Below are positions 19,077 through 27,190 of a stretch of DNA of 64,000 bases, one piece after another. Where the stretch lies: NCBI RefSeq assembly GCF_033110965.1, contig NZ_CP137003.1, positions 496,001-560,000 on the forward strand. Direction: 5' to 3'. Below the pieces are notes generated by a model. That model saw only the letters and a program-made list of their open reading frames with translations, did no database searches and had not been told where the DNA came from. How positions within the stretch are numbered: the first letter of the stretch is position 1; each line of letters starts with the position of its first letter. Made by a program: the position numbers and the translations under genes. The stretch is from Raineyella sp. LH-20. Its GTDB lineage: Bacteria > Actinomycetota > Actinomycetes > Propionibacteriales > Propionibacteriaceae.

Positions 19077-22000
19077 TCAGCCCTGCCGGGTCACCGCAAA
19101 GCGCAGACCCAGGTCGTCGATCGCGAAGCCGTCGGCCGGCACCGCGCCCTCGGCCATCTCCACGGCCAGCACCTCGTCGGCGATCAGCGACGCGTGCTCG
19201 CGCACCGCCGCCCCCGTCGCCGCACCGGCCTGGTCACCGTCGACCGCCCAGACCAGGGCGATCCGGTCGGACACCTCGAAGCCGGAGGTCTTGCGGGCCT
19301 CCTGCACCTCGCGGATCACGTCGCGGGCCACCCCGGCCGTCACCAGTTCCGGGGTCAGCTCCAGGTCCAGTGCCACGGTCTCGCCCTGCTCGTTGAGCAC
19401 CGACCAGCCCTCGCGCGGCCGCTCGGTGATCAGCACCTCGTCGGGCCCCACCTCGGTGCCCCCCTCGAAGTCCACCGTCGCCCTGCCGTCGCGGGCCAGA
19501 TCATCGTGCAGCCGCGCCGCATCCGCCGCCGCGATGGCGGCCGCGACCTGCGGGGTCTGCTTGCCGAACCGCTTGCCGAGGGCCCGGAAGTTGCCCTTCG
19601 CGGAGTAGTCGACCAGGTCTCCGGCCGAGGCGAACGAGGCGACGTCCTGCACGTTCAGCTCGTCGGCGATCTCTCCCCGCAAGGAATCGTCCAGCAGGGC
19701 GTACGAGTCGCCGGCGATCAGCAGGCGCGACAGCGGCTGGCGGATCTTCACCTTGGCCTCGGCGCGGGCACCGCGACCGAGCTCGACGACCCGACGGGCC
19801 AGGCCCATCGCCTCGTCCAGCTGCTCGTCGATCAACGCCGGATCCGCCACCGGCCACGAGCTCAGGTGCACCGACGGGGCGGCGTCCCGGTCGACCGGCA
19901 CGACGACCTGCTGCCAGACGTGTTCGGTGAGGAACGGCACCATCGGCGCCATCAGGCGGGTGAGCACCTCCATCGTGTCGTGCAGGGTGAGCAGGGCCGA
20001 GTCGTCACCGCGCCAGAAGCGGCGCCGCGAGCGGCGGACGTACCAGTTGGACAGGTTGTCGACGAACTCGGCGAGCAGCTGCCCGGCGCGCTGGGAGTCG
20101 AAGTCCTCCAGCGCCGCGGTGACCTCGCGGACCAGCACGTTGGTCTCCGACACCAGCCAGCGGTCGAGCACCGGCCGCTCGGCCACCGGCACCTCGACGA
20201 GGCTCCCGTCGGCCCGCACCGGCGCCCAGCCGTTCGCCTGCGCGTAGAGCGCCAGGAACGAGGCCGAGTTCCAGTACGTCAGCAGCACCTTGCGGACGAT
20301 CTCCTGGATGGCCGTGTCACCGACCCGCCGCGCCGCCCACGGCGACCCCGAGGCGGCCATGAACCAGCGGACCGCGTCGGCGCCGTGCTTGTCCATCAGC
20401 GGGATCGGCTCGAGGATGTTGCCCAGGTGCTTGGACATCTTCTTGCCGTCCTCGGCCAGGATGTGGCCCAGGCAGAGCACGTTCTTGTACGACGAGGTGT
20501 CGAACACCGCGGTGCCGACGGCCATCAGCGAGTAGAACCAGCCACGGGTCTGATCGGTCGCCTCGCAGATGAAGTCGGCCGGATAGGCATGCTTGAACGC
20601 GTCCTGCGACCCGTCGACGTACGGGTACCCCCACTGCGCGAACGGCATCGAGCCCGAGTCGTACCAGGCGTCGATCACCTCCGGCACCCGCCGGTACGTG
20701 CCGGGCACACCCGGCCGGGTGAAGGTCACCTCGTCGATGTAGGGCCGGTGCGGGTCGAGGTCGGCCAGATCCCGGCCGGCCAGCGCGCCCAGCTCGGCGA
20801 GCGAGCCGACGCAGATCCGGTCATCGGTCTCGTCGTTGATCCAGATCGGCAACGGGGTGCCCCAGTAGCGGGTCCGCGACAGCGCCCAGTCGACGTTGTT
20901 GTTCAGCCAGTCGCCGTAACGACCCCACTTGATCGTCTCCGGGTACCAGGTGGTGCCCTCGTTCTCGCGCAGCAGCGCGTCCTTGATCTGGGTGGTGCGG
21001 ATGTACCACGACGGCTGCGCGTAGTACATCAGCGGCGTGTGGCAGCGCCAGCAGTGCGGGTACTGGTGCTCGTGGTCGAGGGTCCGGAAGAGCAGCCCCC
21101 GCTCCTTCAGATCGGCCAGCACCGTACGATCCGCGTCCTTGAAGAACTGGCCGCCGAGCAGAGCGATGTCGTCGTGGAAACGGCCGTCGGGGCCGATCGG
21201 GTTGACGAACTCGATGCCGTGGCGCCGCGACGACTGGTAGTCGTCCTCACCGAACGGCATCGCCTGGTGCACCAGGCCGGTGCCCTCGCCGGTCGCGACG
21301 TAGTCCTCGAGCACCACGAACCAGGCGGTGCCCGGCTGGTCGACGACCTCCAGCGGACGCCGGTAGGTCCAGCCCTCCATGCTCGACCCCGGGAAGCGGT
21401 CCTGCACGGTCCAGCCCTCGCCGAGCGCGGAGGCCACGTTGTCCTCGGCGACGATCACCGTCGAGGCACCGTCGGTGGCGGTGACGTAGGTGATGTCGGC
21501 GCCGACCGCCACGGTGGTGTTCGAGGGCAGGGTCCACGGGGTGGTGGTCCAGACGACCATGTCGGCCGTGCCGGCGTACGGCCCCGAGGTGACCGGGAGT
21601 CGTACGAACGCCGTGGTGTCGACGTCGGTCTCGTAGCCCTGCGCCACCTCGTGGTCGGACAGCGTGGTGCCGCACCGCGGGCAGTACGGGGCGACGCGCT
21701 GGTCCTGGGAGAGCAGGCCGCGGTCGAAGACCTCCTTCAGCGACCACCAGACCGACTCGACGTACGAGGCGTTCATCGTCCAGTAGGCGTTGTCCAGGTC
21801 GACCCAGTAGCCCATCCGGTCGGTGAGCTCGCGGAACGCGTCGACATGGCGGCTGACCGAGGCGCGGCACTGGGCGTTGAACGCCTCGATGCCGTACTTC
21901 TCGATCTCCGGCTTGCCGTTGATGCCGAGTTCCTTCTCGACGGCCAGTTCGACGGGCAGGCCGTGGCAGTCCCAGCCGGCCTTGCGCTCGACGTAGTAGC

Positions 22001-22322
22001 CCTGCATCGTGCGGAACCGCGGGAAGATGTCCTTGAAGACGCGCGCCTCGATGTGGTGCGTGCCGGGCATGCCGTTGGCGGTCGGCGGGCCCTCGAAGAA
22101 GGTCCAGCGCTGCCCGCCGCGGGTCCGCTCCTCGGAGCGGGCGAACACGTCGTTCGCGGCCCAGAGGTCGAGGATCCGGTGTTCGGTCGCCGGCAGGTCG
22201 ATCTGTGCCGGGACCGCGTGGTAGGCCCCTTCGAAATGCCCCTGTGCGGCGGCCGCCACGGCCGCCTGCTCCGCGGGATCGCGCCGCTCCGGCTGTGCGC
22301 CCGCCCCGATCTCCTGCGTCAT
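19077..22322 (-). CDS. ileS: Isoleucyl-tRNA synthetase, IleRS2 type with GTHH in place of HIGH
   Basis: 1081 residues from the ATG at 22322 (GAGGACGG upstream); the in-frame extension lies inside the T-box leader and is not translated. Domain order: Rossmann catalytic core with PPTANGMP then GTHH (87-90), CP1 editing domain, KKMSKHLGN loop near the end of the core, anticodon-binding region, and a long C-terminal part without the zinc-binding cysteines of bacterial type 1. The length, the GINGKPEIEKYGIEAFN segment and the absent C-terminal zinc knuckle place it in the eukaryote-like IleRS2 class, known for low mupirocin sensitivity. Oddity: the normal HIGH is GTHH, the first and third residues being exchanged, a variant linked to very high resistance. 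Controlled by the T-box upstream. Confidence 0.95.
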   Translation of the reverse strand: MTQEIGAGAQPERRDPAEQAAVAAAAQGHFEGAYHAVPAQIDLPATEHRILDLWAANDVFARSEERTRGGQRWTFFEGPPTANGMPGTHHIEARVFKDIFPRFRTMQGYYVERKAGWDCHGLPVELAVEKELGINGKPEIEKYGIEAFNAQCRASVSRHVDAFRELTDRMGYWVDLDNAYWTMNASYVESVWWSLKEVFDRGLLSQDQRVAPYCPRCGTTLSDHEVAQGYETDVDTTAFVRLPVTSGPYAGTADMVVWTTTPWTLPSNTTVAVGADITYVTATDGASTVIVAEDNVASALGEGWTVQDRFPGSSMEGWTYRRPLEVVDQPGTAWFVVLEDYVATGEGTGLVHQAMPFGEDDYQSSRRHGIEFVNPIGPDGRFHDDIALLGGQFFKDADRTVLADLKERGLLFRTLDHEHQYPHCWRCHTPLMYYAQPSWYIRTTQIKDALLRENEGTTWYPETIKWGRYGDWLNNNVDWALSRTRYWGTPLPIWINDETDDRICVGSLAELGALAGRDLADLDPHRPYIDEVTFTRPGVPGTYRRVPEVIDAWYDSGSMPFAQWGYPYVDGSQDAFKHAYPADFICEATDQTRGWFYSLMAVGTAVFDTSSYKNVLCLGHILAEDGKKMSKHLGNILEPIPLMDKHGADAVRWFMAASGSPWAARRVGDTAIQEIVRKVLLTYWNSASFLALYAQANGWAPVRADGSLVEVPVAERPVLDRWLVSETNVLVREVTAALEDFDSQRAGQLLAEFVDNLSNWYVRRSRRRFWRGDDSALLTLHDTMEVLTRLMAPMVPFLTEHVWQQVVVPVDRDAAPSVHLSSWPVADPALIDEQLDEAMGLARRVVELGRGARAEAKVKIRQPLSRLLIAGDSYALLDDSLRGEIADELNVQDVASFASAGDLVDYSAKGNFRALGKRFGKQTPQVAAAIAAADAARLHDDLARDGRATVDFEGGTEVGPDEVLITERPREGWSVLNEQGETVALDLELTPELVTAGVARDVIREVQEARKTSGFEVSDRIALVWAVDGDQAGAATGAAVREHASLIADEVLAVEMAEGAVPADGFAIDDLGLRFAVTRQG

Positions 22323-22554
22323 GTCCGTCCTCGTCACTCGTTCTCGGACCAGCCGTGGCGACACGCCGGGCTGGGAGAAGGGACGAGGGGACCCCGCGGT
22401 ACCACCCTTCTTGGCGGGTCCGCGCTCGGGCGGCCCACCCACTTCGTTCGTGCCGCAGCCGGTTCTAGTGAGTCGTACGCGTCCCGACGGATCAGGATCG
22501 TACGACCGTTCTTCCGGCAGCTCCGGGGTGATGGCCCCATCCTCGCCGTGCGAC
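22323..22554 (-). ncRNA. T-box leader of ileS (translational type, ultrashort stem I, ATC specifier)
   Basis: The conserved T-box sequence AAGGGTGGTACCGCGG is at 22409-22394. A short stem I near the 5' end (GGGG-CCATCA-CCCC) carries the isoleucine codon ATC at 22532-22530. Downstream of the T-box, CCTCGTC (22388-22382) is exactly complementary to GACGAGG (22335-22329), the ribosome-binding site of ileS. So the leader can hide the site, and uncharged tRNA-Ile binding would release it. This is the arrangement described for actinobacterial ileS T-boxes. Confidence 0.92.
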
Positions 22555-22561
22555 GGTCAGC

Positions 22562-22590
22562 ATTCTAGGCGGCCGCCGGGTGCGGCCCAA
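22562..22590 (-). promoter_or_regulatory. ileS promoter
   Basis: TTGGGC (22590-22585) and TAGAAT (22567-22562) are separated by exactly 17 bp, giving a start near 22555, just before stem I of the T-box. The -35 hexamer is the same as that of the SRP RNA promoter at 30573-30568. Confidence 0.7.
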
Positions 22591-22591
22591 G

Positions 22592-23557
22592 TCACCGGAT
22601 CGCCGGCGCCTCGGAACCGGTGGCCGGTGCCCCGGAGTCCGTGGCGGCCCGCGCGATCAGCGCCTCGAGCACTTGGGCGAAACCGTCCTCGTCGCAGCCG
22701 GGGGCGACCTGGTCGGCGGCCGCCCGCAGTTCCGGCTCGGCGTTGGCCATCGCCACGCCCCAGCCGGCCCAGGCGAGCATGTCCAGGTCGTTCAGCCCGT
22801 CGCCGAGCGCCACCACCTGGGCGGCGGCGATGCCGAGGTGGTCGGTGAGCCGCTGCAGCCCGTACGCCTTGCCGACGCCGGCCGCGGAGACCTCGAGGAA
22901 CGGCGCCCCCGAGGAGGTGGCCTGCAGGCCGGGCAGGTCGAGGGCACGGAAGGCGTCGAGGAGGTCCCGGGCGGTGAGCACCGGGTGGCGAGCGACCATC
23001 TTGTTGTTCGGGGTGTCGGCCAACGCCGACCGGCCGACGACCTGCATCCGGCGCGGGTCGCGGTTGTGGTCGGCCCAGACGCTGAGCTCGGCGTAGCCGG
23101 CCTCGACGAGGAAGCCGTCGCCGCCGTCGCGCACCGCGCAGAACCGTACGTCCGGCACCGCCGCGGTGAGCCGGACGACCAGGTCGCGCTGGTCGGCGAC
23201 ATTCATCGTCGCCTCGAACAGCCGGCGCCCGGTGACGAGGTCGAGGCCGAGTGCCCCGTTCGAGCACACCGCCCAGCCGCCGAAGCTGTCGGCGAGCTCG
23301 ACGAATTGCGGTGCCACGGTGACCAGGCCGAGCCGTTGCCGCGCGGTGACCGGGACGACGGTGATGCCCGCCGCGGCCGCCGCCCGCAGCGCGGCGTCGG
23401 TGCGGGGACTGACCGTCTTGTCGGAGCGCAACAGCGTGTTGTCGAGGTCGGTGGCGACCAGCCGTACGGCACGGGCGCCGTACGCCGCACCTGGCGGGAC
23501 CGGGGAACTCAGGGACGTCGCCAAGGCCGGCGGCGCCGGCCGCTCAGGCGAGGGCAC
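22592..23557 (-). CDS. Cof-type HAD-superfamily hydrolase
   Basis: 321 residues. HAD motif I is [11 protein letters not shown] (Asp nucleophile and Asp+2), motif II lies in VVPVTAR, and the terminal acidic motif is [14 protein letters not shown], with a large type-II cap between: the Cof/YbjI architecture of sugar-phosphate and cofactor phosphatases. The first 32 residues are a non-conserved Pro/Ala tail; a later start at [11 protein letters not shown] is possible, but no good ribosome-binding site supports one. It overlaps recR by 14 bp and is probably co-transcribed. Substrate unknown. Confidence 0.88.
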   Translation of the reverse strand: MPSPERPAPPALATSLSSPVPPGAAYGARAVRLVATDLDNTLLRSDKTVSPRTDAALRAAAAAGITVVPVTARQRLGLVTVAPQFVELADSFGGWAVCSNGALGLDLVTGRRLFEATMNVADQRDLVVRLTAAVPDVRFCAVRDGGDGFLVEAGYAELSVWADHNRDPRRMQVVGRSALADTPNNKMVARHPVLTARDLLDAFRALDLPGLQATSSGAPFLEVSAAGVGKAYGLQRLTDHLGIAAAQVVALGDGLNDLDMLAWAGWGVAMANAEPELRAAADQVAPGCDEDGFAQVLEALIARAATDSGAPATGSEAPAIR

Positions 23558-24149
23558 GACGTCCCTCGAAGGCCCGGCCGAGGGTCACTTCGTCGGCGTA
23601 CTCCAGGTCGCCGCCGACCGGCAGTCCGCTGGCCAGCCGGGAGACGGTGATCCCGGTCGGCAGCAGCAGCCGGCTCAGGTAGGTCGCCGTCGCCTCCCCC
23701 TCGATGGTCGGGTTGGTGGCGATGATGACCTCCTGCACCGCACCGTCGGCGAGTCGTACGACCAGTTCGCGGATGTGCAGCCGGTCAGGGCCGATGCCGT
23801 TGACCGGGCTGATGCAGCCGCCGAGCACGTGGTAGCGGCCGCGGAACTCGCGGGTGCGCTCGATCGCCACCACGTCCTTGGCGTCCTCCACCACGCAGAT
23901 CAGCGCCGGGTCGCGGCGCGGGTCGCGGCAGATGGAGCAGGTGTCGCCCTCGGACACGTTGAAGCAGGTGGTGCAGAAGTGGATCCGCTCCTTGACCTGC
24001 ACCAGGGCGTCGACCAACCGCATCACGTCCTCCTGCTCGGCGGACAGGACGTGGAAGGCGATCCGCTGGGCGGATTTCGGCCCGATCCCGGGCAACTGAC
24101 CGAGTTCGGTGATCAGGTCCTGGATCGGGCCGTCATAGATGGCTGCCAC
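23544..24149 (-). CDS. recR: Recombination mediator protein RecR
   Basis: 201 residues, the standard length. Helix-hairpin-helix [18 protein letters not shown] at the N-terminus, zinc finger C59-X2-C62-X8-C71-X2-C74, and a TOPRIM domain starting [14 protein letters not shown]. RecR works with RecF/RecO to load RecA at gaps. It follows ybaB by 66 bp; in most bacteria the order is dnaX-ybaB-recR, and here dnaX lies further upstream on the same strand with other genes between. Confidence 0.97.
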   Translation of the reverse strand: MAAIYDGPIQDLITELGQLPGIGPKSAQRIAFHVLSAEQEDVMRLVDALVQVKERIHFCTTCFNVSEGDTCSICRDPRRDPALICVVEDAKDVVAIERTREFRGRYHVLGGCISPVNGIGPDRLHIRELVVRLADGAVQEVIIATNPTIEGEATATYLSRLLLPTGITVSRLASGLPVGGDLEYADEVTLGRAFEGRRALA

Positions 24150-24215
24150 TCAGAGACCCTGCCTCTCGGACGCCCTGCCGCTCAACGACCTCTGCCTTTC
24201 ACAGGCCCCAGCCCC

Positions 24216-24542
24216 TCACAAGCCAAGGCCCATCCCGCCCGCGAGCGGACCGAGCTTCTGCTGGGCCAGGGCGGCGGCCTGGTTGTTCGCGTCGCGCAGC
24301 GCGGCGACGATCATGTCGCCGAGGCTCTCGGTGTCCTCGGGGTCGCAGGCCTCCGGCTTGATGGTGACGGAGGTGACCTCACCGGCACCGGTCATCACGA
24401 CGCTGACCAGCCCACCGCCGGCGGTGCCGGAGATCGAGGTGACGGCCAGCTCCGCCTGCGCCTGCTGCATCTGCGCCTGCATGGCCTGCGCCTGCTGCAT
24501 CAGTGCGTTCATGTCGAATCCCTGGGGCAGTCCCTCGGTCAT
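24216..24542 (-). CDS. ybaB: YbaB/EbfC family nucleoid-associated protein
   Basis: 108 residues from the ATG at 24542, with AAAGGA correctly spaced; the longer frame upstream is ignored. The family pattern is complete: MNALMQQAQAMQAQMQQAQAEL (amphipathic helix), then the GGGLVSVVMTGAGEVTSVTI sheet and LGDMIVAALRDANNQA. It forms dimeric tweezers binding DNA and usually precedes recR, as here. Confidence 0.95.
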   Translation of the reverse strand: MTEGLPQGFDMNALMQQAQAMQAQMQQAQAELAVTSISGTAGGGLVSVVMTGAGEVTSVTIKPEACDPEDTESLGDMIVAALRDANNQAAALAQQKLGPLAGGMGLGL

Positions 24543-24658
24543 CGGGGTCCTTTCGCCGTACGTCGCGGTGTGCGCTCCCAGCCTAGATCCAACCGCAGAG
24601 CGGTGGCCCGCACCGCCGCGACGTGATGGACTGGGAGGCACCCGACAAGGAGATCATC

Positions 24659-25669
24659 ATGCGCGCATGGCAGGTGCGGTCGCCCGGCCCCCTGGACAGC
24701 AGCCCCCTCGCCCTCGTCGAGAAGGACATCCCGACGCCCGGCCCCGGTGAGCTGCTCGTCCGGGTCCTCACCTGCGGGGTGTGCCGCACCGACCTGCACG
24801 TCACCGAGGGCGATCTGGCGGTGCACCGCCACCACGTCACGCCGGGTCACGAGATCGTCGGCCAGGTCGTCGGTGCCGGCCCGGGTGCCGGCCGGTTCAC
24901 CACCGGGGAGCGGGTCGGGATTCCCTGGCTGCGCCGCACCTGCGGGGTCTGCCGGGCCTGCCGCACCGGCCGGGAGAACCTCTGCGTACGGTCCGAATAC
25001 ACCGGCTGGGACGCCGACGGCGGCTACGCGGAGTACACCACGGTCCCGGAGGGGTTCGCCTACCGGCTGCCGGAGCGATTCGACGACGCCACCGCCGCTC
25101 CGCTGCTGTGTGCCGGGATCATCGGCTACCGGGCGCTGCGCCGGGCGAACGTCCCGCCGGGCGGCCGGCTCGGGCTGTACGGGTTCGGCGGGAGCGCGCA
25201 TCTGGCGGCGCAGGTCGCACTGGCCCAGGGCGTCGAGGTGCACGTGCTGACCCGCGGGGAACGGGCCCGACGGTTCGCCCTGGAGCTGGGCTGCGCGTCG
25301 GCCGGGGACGCCCGCGAGATGCCGCCAGTGCCGCTGGACTCGGCGATCATCTTCGCCCCGGCCGGCGACATCGTGCCGTACGCCCTGGCAGGGCTGGCGG
25401 CCGGCGGGACGCTGGCCTGCGCCGGCATCCACATGTCCGACATCCCGGCACTGGACTACCAGGACGCGATCTTCCACGAGAAGACGCTGACCAGCGTGGA
25501 GTCCAACACCCGCAACGACGGCGAGGAGTTCCTCACCCTGGCCGATCGGCTCGGCCTGCACCCGACCACGCACGAGTACCCGCTGGAGGAGGCGGATCGG
25601 GCGCTGGGCTATCTCGCCCGCGGCGACATCGAGGGTGCCGGGGTGCTCCGGGTGGCCGAGGCGGCCTGA
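24659..25669 (+). CDS. Zinc-dependent alcohol dehydrogenase (MDR family)
   Basis: 336 residues from the ATG at 24659, six bases after AAGGAG. The catalytic-zinc region CGVCRTDLH (39-47) and PGHEIVG are present, and the structural-zinc loop [17 protein letters not shown] has its four cysteines. The Rossmann fold shows [18 protein letters not shown]. This matches the AdhA-like NAD(P)-alcohol dehydrogenases of actinobacteria. It is divergent from ybaB (116-bp shared region) and followed by a flavin oxidoreductase on the same strand. Physiological substrate not evident. Confidence 0.9.
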   Translation: MRAWQVRSPGPLDSSPLALVEKDIPTPGPGELLVRVLTCGVCRTDLHVTEGDLAVHRHHVTPGHEIVGQVVGAGPGAGRFTTGERVGIPWLRRTCGVCRACRTGRENLCVRSEYTGWDADGGYAEYTTVPEGFAYRLPERFDDATAAPLLCAGIIGYRALRRANVPPGGRLGLYGFGGSAHLAAQVALAQGVEVHVLTRGERARRFALELGCASAGDAREMPPVPLDSAIIFAPAGDIVPYALAGLAAGGTLACAGIHMSDIPALDYQDAIFHEKTLTSVESNTRNDGEEFLTLADRLGLHPTTHEYPLEEADRALGYLARGDIEGAGVLRVAEAA

Positions 25670-25756
25670 TCTCTCCCGCCCGGCTCTCTTCCGCCCGGCT
25701 CTCCTCCGCAGCTCTCTTCCGCTCGGCTCTCTTCCGCCCGGCTCTCTTCCGCTCCG
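25670..25756. repeat. Tandem repeat of about 15 bp between adh and nmo
   Basis: Roughly six imperfect copies of CCCGGCTCTCTTCCG run head to tail immediately after the dehydrogenase stop. It is non-coding and purine/pyrimidine-skewed (pyrimidine-rich on the plus strand). Confidence 0.85.
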
Positions 25757-25783
25757 CCCTGCCGACGCATAACGTGGCGCACC

Positions 25784-26806
25784 ATGGAGGATTTCCCGAC
25801 CCTGCGGGTCCCGATCATCGCCGCCCCGATGGCCGGGGGCCCGTCGACCCCGGCCTTGGTCCGTGCCGTCGGGGAGGCCGGCGGGCTCGGCTTCCTCGCC
25901 GCCGGATATCGCAGTCCGGCCGCGCTGGCCGAGCAGATCGCCGAGGTCCGGGCGGGTGGCACCACGGCGTTCGGGGTGAACCTCTTCGTCCCCGACCGCA
26001 CGCCCCTCGATGAGGAGGCGATCGCGGCCTACCGGCAGGCGCTGCTGCCGCTGGCGGCTCAGCTCGGCGTCGAGGGCCTGCCGCAGGCGGAGCCAGACGA
26101 CGACGCCTGGCAGGAGAAGGTCGAGCTGCTGGTGGCCGACCCGGTGCCGGTGGTCTCCTTCACCTTCGGTCTGCCGGATCGTACGACCGTGGAGCGGCTG
26201 CACGCCGTCGGCAGTTACCTCGTCGGCGGTGTCACCGCGGCGGCCGACGCCCGGGAGGCGGTCCGGCGCGGTCTGGACGCGCTCGTGGTCCAGGGCCCGG
26301 CCGCCGGTGGCCACCAGTGCACCTTCCGGACCGCTGATCCGGCGCCGACGCTGCCGCTGGAGGACCTCTTCAGGGACGTACGGGCGGCGGTGTCGGTGCC
26401 GCTCATCGCGGCCGGCGGGCTGAGTGACGCGGCGGCGATCCGCCGGATGCTCGAGGCGGGCGCGGTCGCCGCCCAGCTCGGCACGGCGTTCCTGCTCACC
26501 CCCGAGGCGGGCACGAACCCGACCCATCGGGCCGCGCTCACCCACCCCGGCTTCACCGAGACGGTGATGACCCGATGCTTCTCGGGACGTCTGGCCCGCA
26601 GCCTGCGCAACGCCTTCGTCGAGGCGTACGACGCGCTGGCCCCGGCCTGCTATCCCGGCGTGAACCAGGTCGCCGGTCCGATCCGGCGGGCCGCCGCGGC
26701 GGCCGGGGACCCTCAGCACACCAATCTCTGGGCAGGGACGGGCTGGCGGCTCGCCGAGGCGGTGCCGGCCGGAGAGGTGGTCGCTCGGCTGTGGCCGACG
26801 GCCTGA
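25784..26806 (+). CDS. Nitronate monooxygenase-type FMN oxidoreductase
   Basis: 340 residues. It starts LRVPIIAAPMAGGPSTPALVRAVGEAGGLGFL, the phosphate- and FMN-binding opening of NMO/2-nitropropane dioxygenase TIM barrels, followed by DALVVQGPAAGGHQ (active-site GGHQ) and VPLIAAGGLSDAAAI near the C-terminus. It oxidises propionate-3-nitronate or related nitronates, or acts as a general flavin reductase in some relatives. Putative -10 TAACGT ends 8 nt before the ATG, so the message may be almost leaderless. It is convergent with the DUF6767 gene. Confidence 0.9.
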   Translation: MEDFPTLRVPIIAAPMAGGPSTPALVRAVGEAGGLGFLAAGYRSPAALAEQIAEVRAGGTTAFGVNLFVPDRTPLDEEAIAAYRQALLPLAAQLGVEGLPQAEPDDDAWQEKVELLVADPVPVVSFTFGLPDRTTVERLHAVGSYLVGGVTAAADAREAVRRGLDALVVQGPAAGGHQCTFRTADPAPTLPLEDLFRDVRAAVSVPLIAAGGLSDAAAIRRMLEAGAVAAQLGTAFLLTPEAGTNPTHRAALTHPGFTETVMTRCFSGRLARSLRNAFVEAYDALAPACYPGVNQVAGPIRRAAAAAGDPQHTNLWAGTGWRLAEAVPAGEVVARLWPTA

Positions 26807-26872
26807 CGGGGACCACCGCAACGACGGACCCTGCAGGACCGCACGGCGGTCCCCCGGCCCGATGCCGGCGGA

Positions 26873-27040
26873 TCAGCTCGCCGTCTCGGAGCGGAGCCTG
26901 GCCAGTTCGGCGCTCAGCTCAGGGTCCTGACGGACCAGCCACACCAGCCCACAGTCCTGAGGCCCGGTCGCACCCGGGTAGCACAGGCTGCAGGTGTCCC
27001 CCGGTCGGACCGGACACTTCGGGTCGGGTCGCTGTGCCAT
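26873..27040 (-). CDS. DUF6767-like cysteine-containing small protein
   Basis: 55 residues, with a textbook AGGAGGT six bases before the ATG at 27040. The sequence MAQRPDPKCPVRPGD then TCSLCYPGATGPQDCGLVWLV has four cysteines (9, 17, 20, 30), CxxC included, and a short helix. I recognise this pattern as the small actinobacterial DUF6767 family; the function is not known. Four conserved cysteines suggest metal binding or disulfides. It lies between dnaX (same strand, 150 bp upstream) and two genes of opposite orientation. Confidence 0.8.
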   Translation of the reverse strand: MAQRPDPKCPVRPGDTCSLCYPGATGPQDCGLVWLVRQDPELSAELARLRSETAS

Positions 27041-27190
27041 CGGGGTACCTCCTGTCGGGCGAGCAGCCGCCGGCCAGCGTACGTCGCCGCCCTGTGTCCC
27101 CTCGGCTGTCCGTCTCCTCGTCCGGGTCCCCTCGCCTGTGAGTCCGGTCGGCGACGGATGATCCCTCGCGGACGGGCCGCATTGCCCCGA

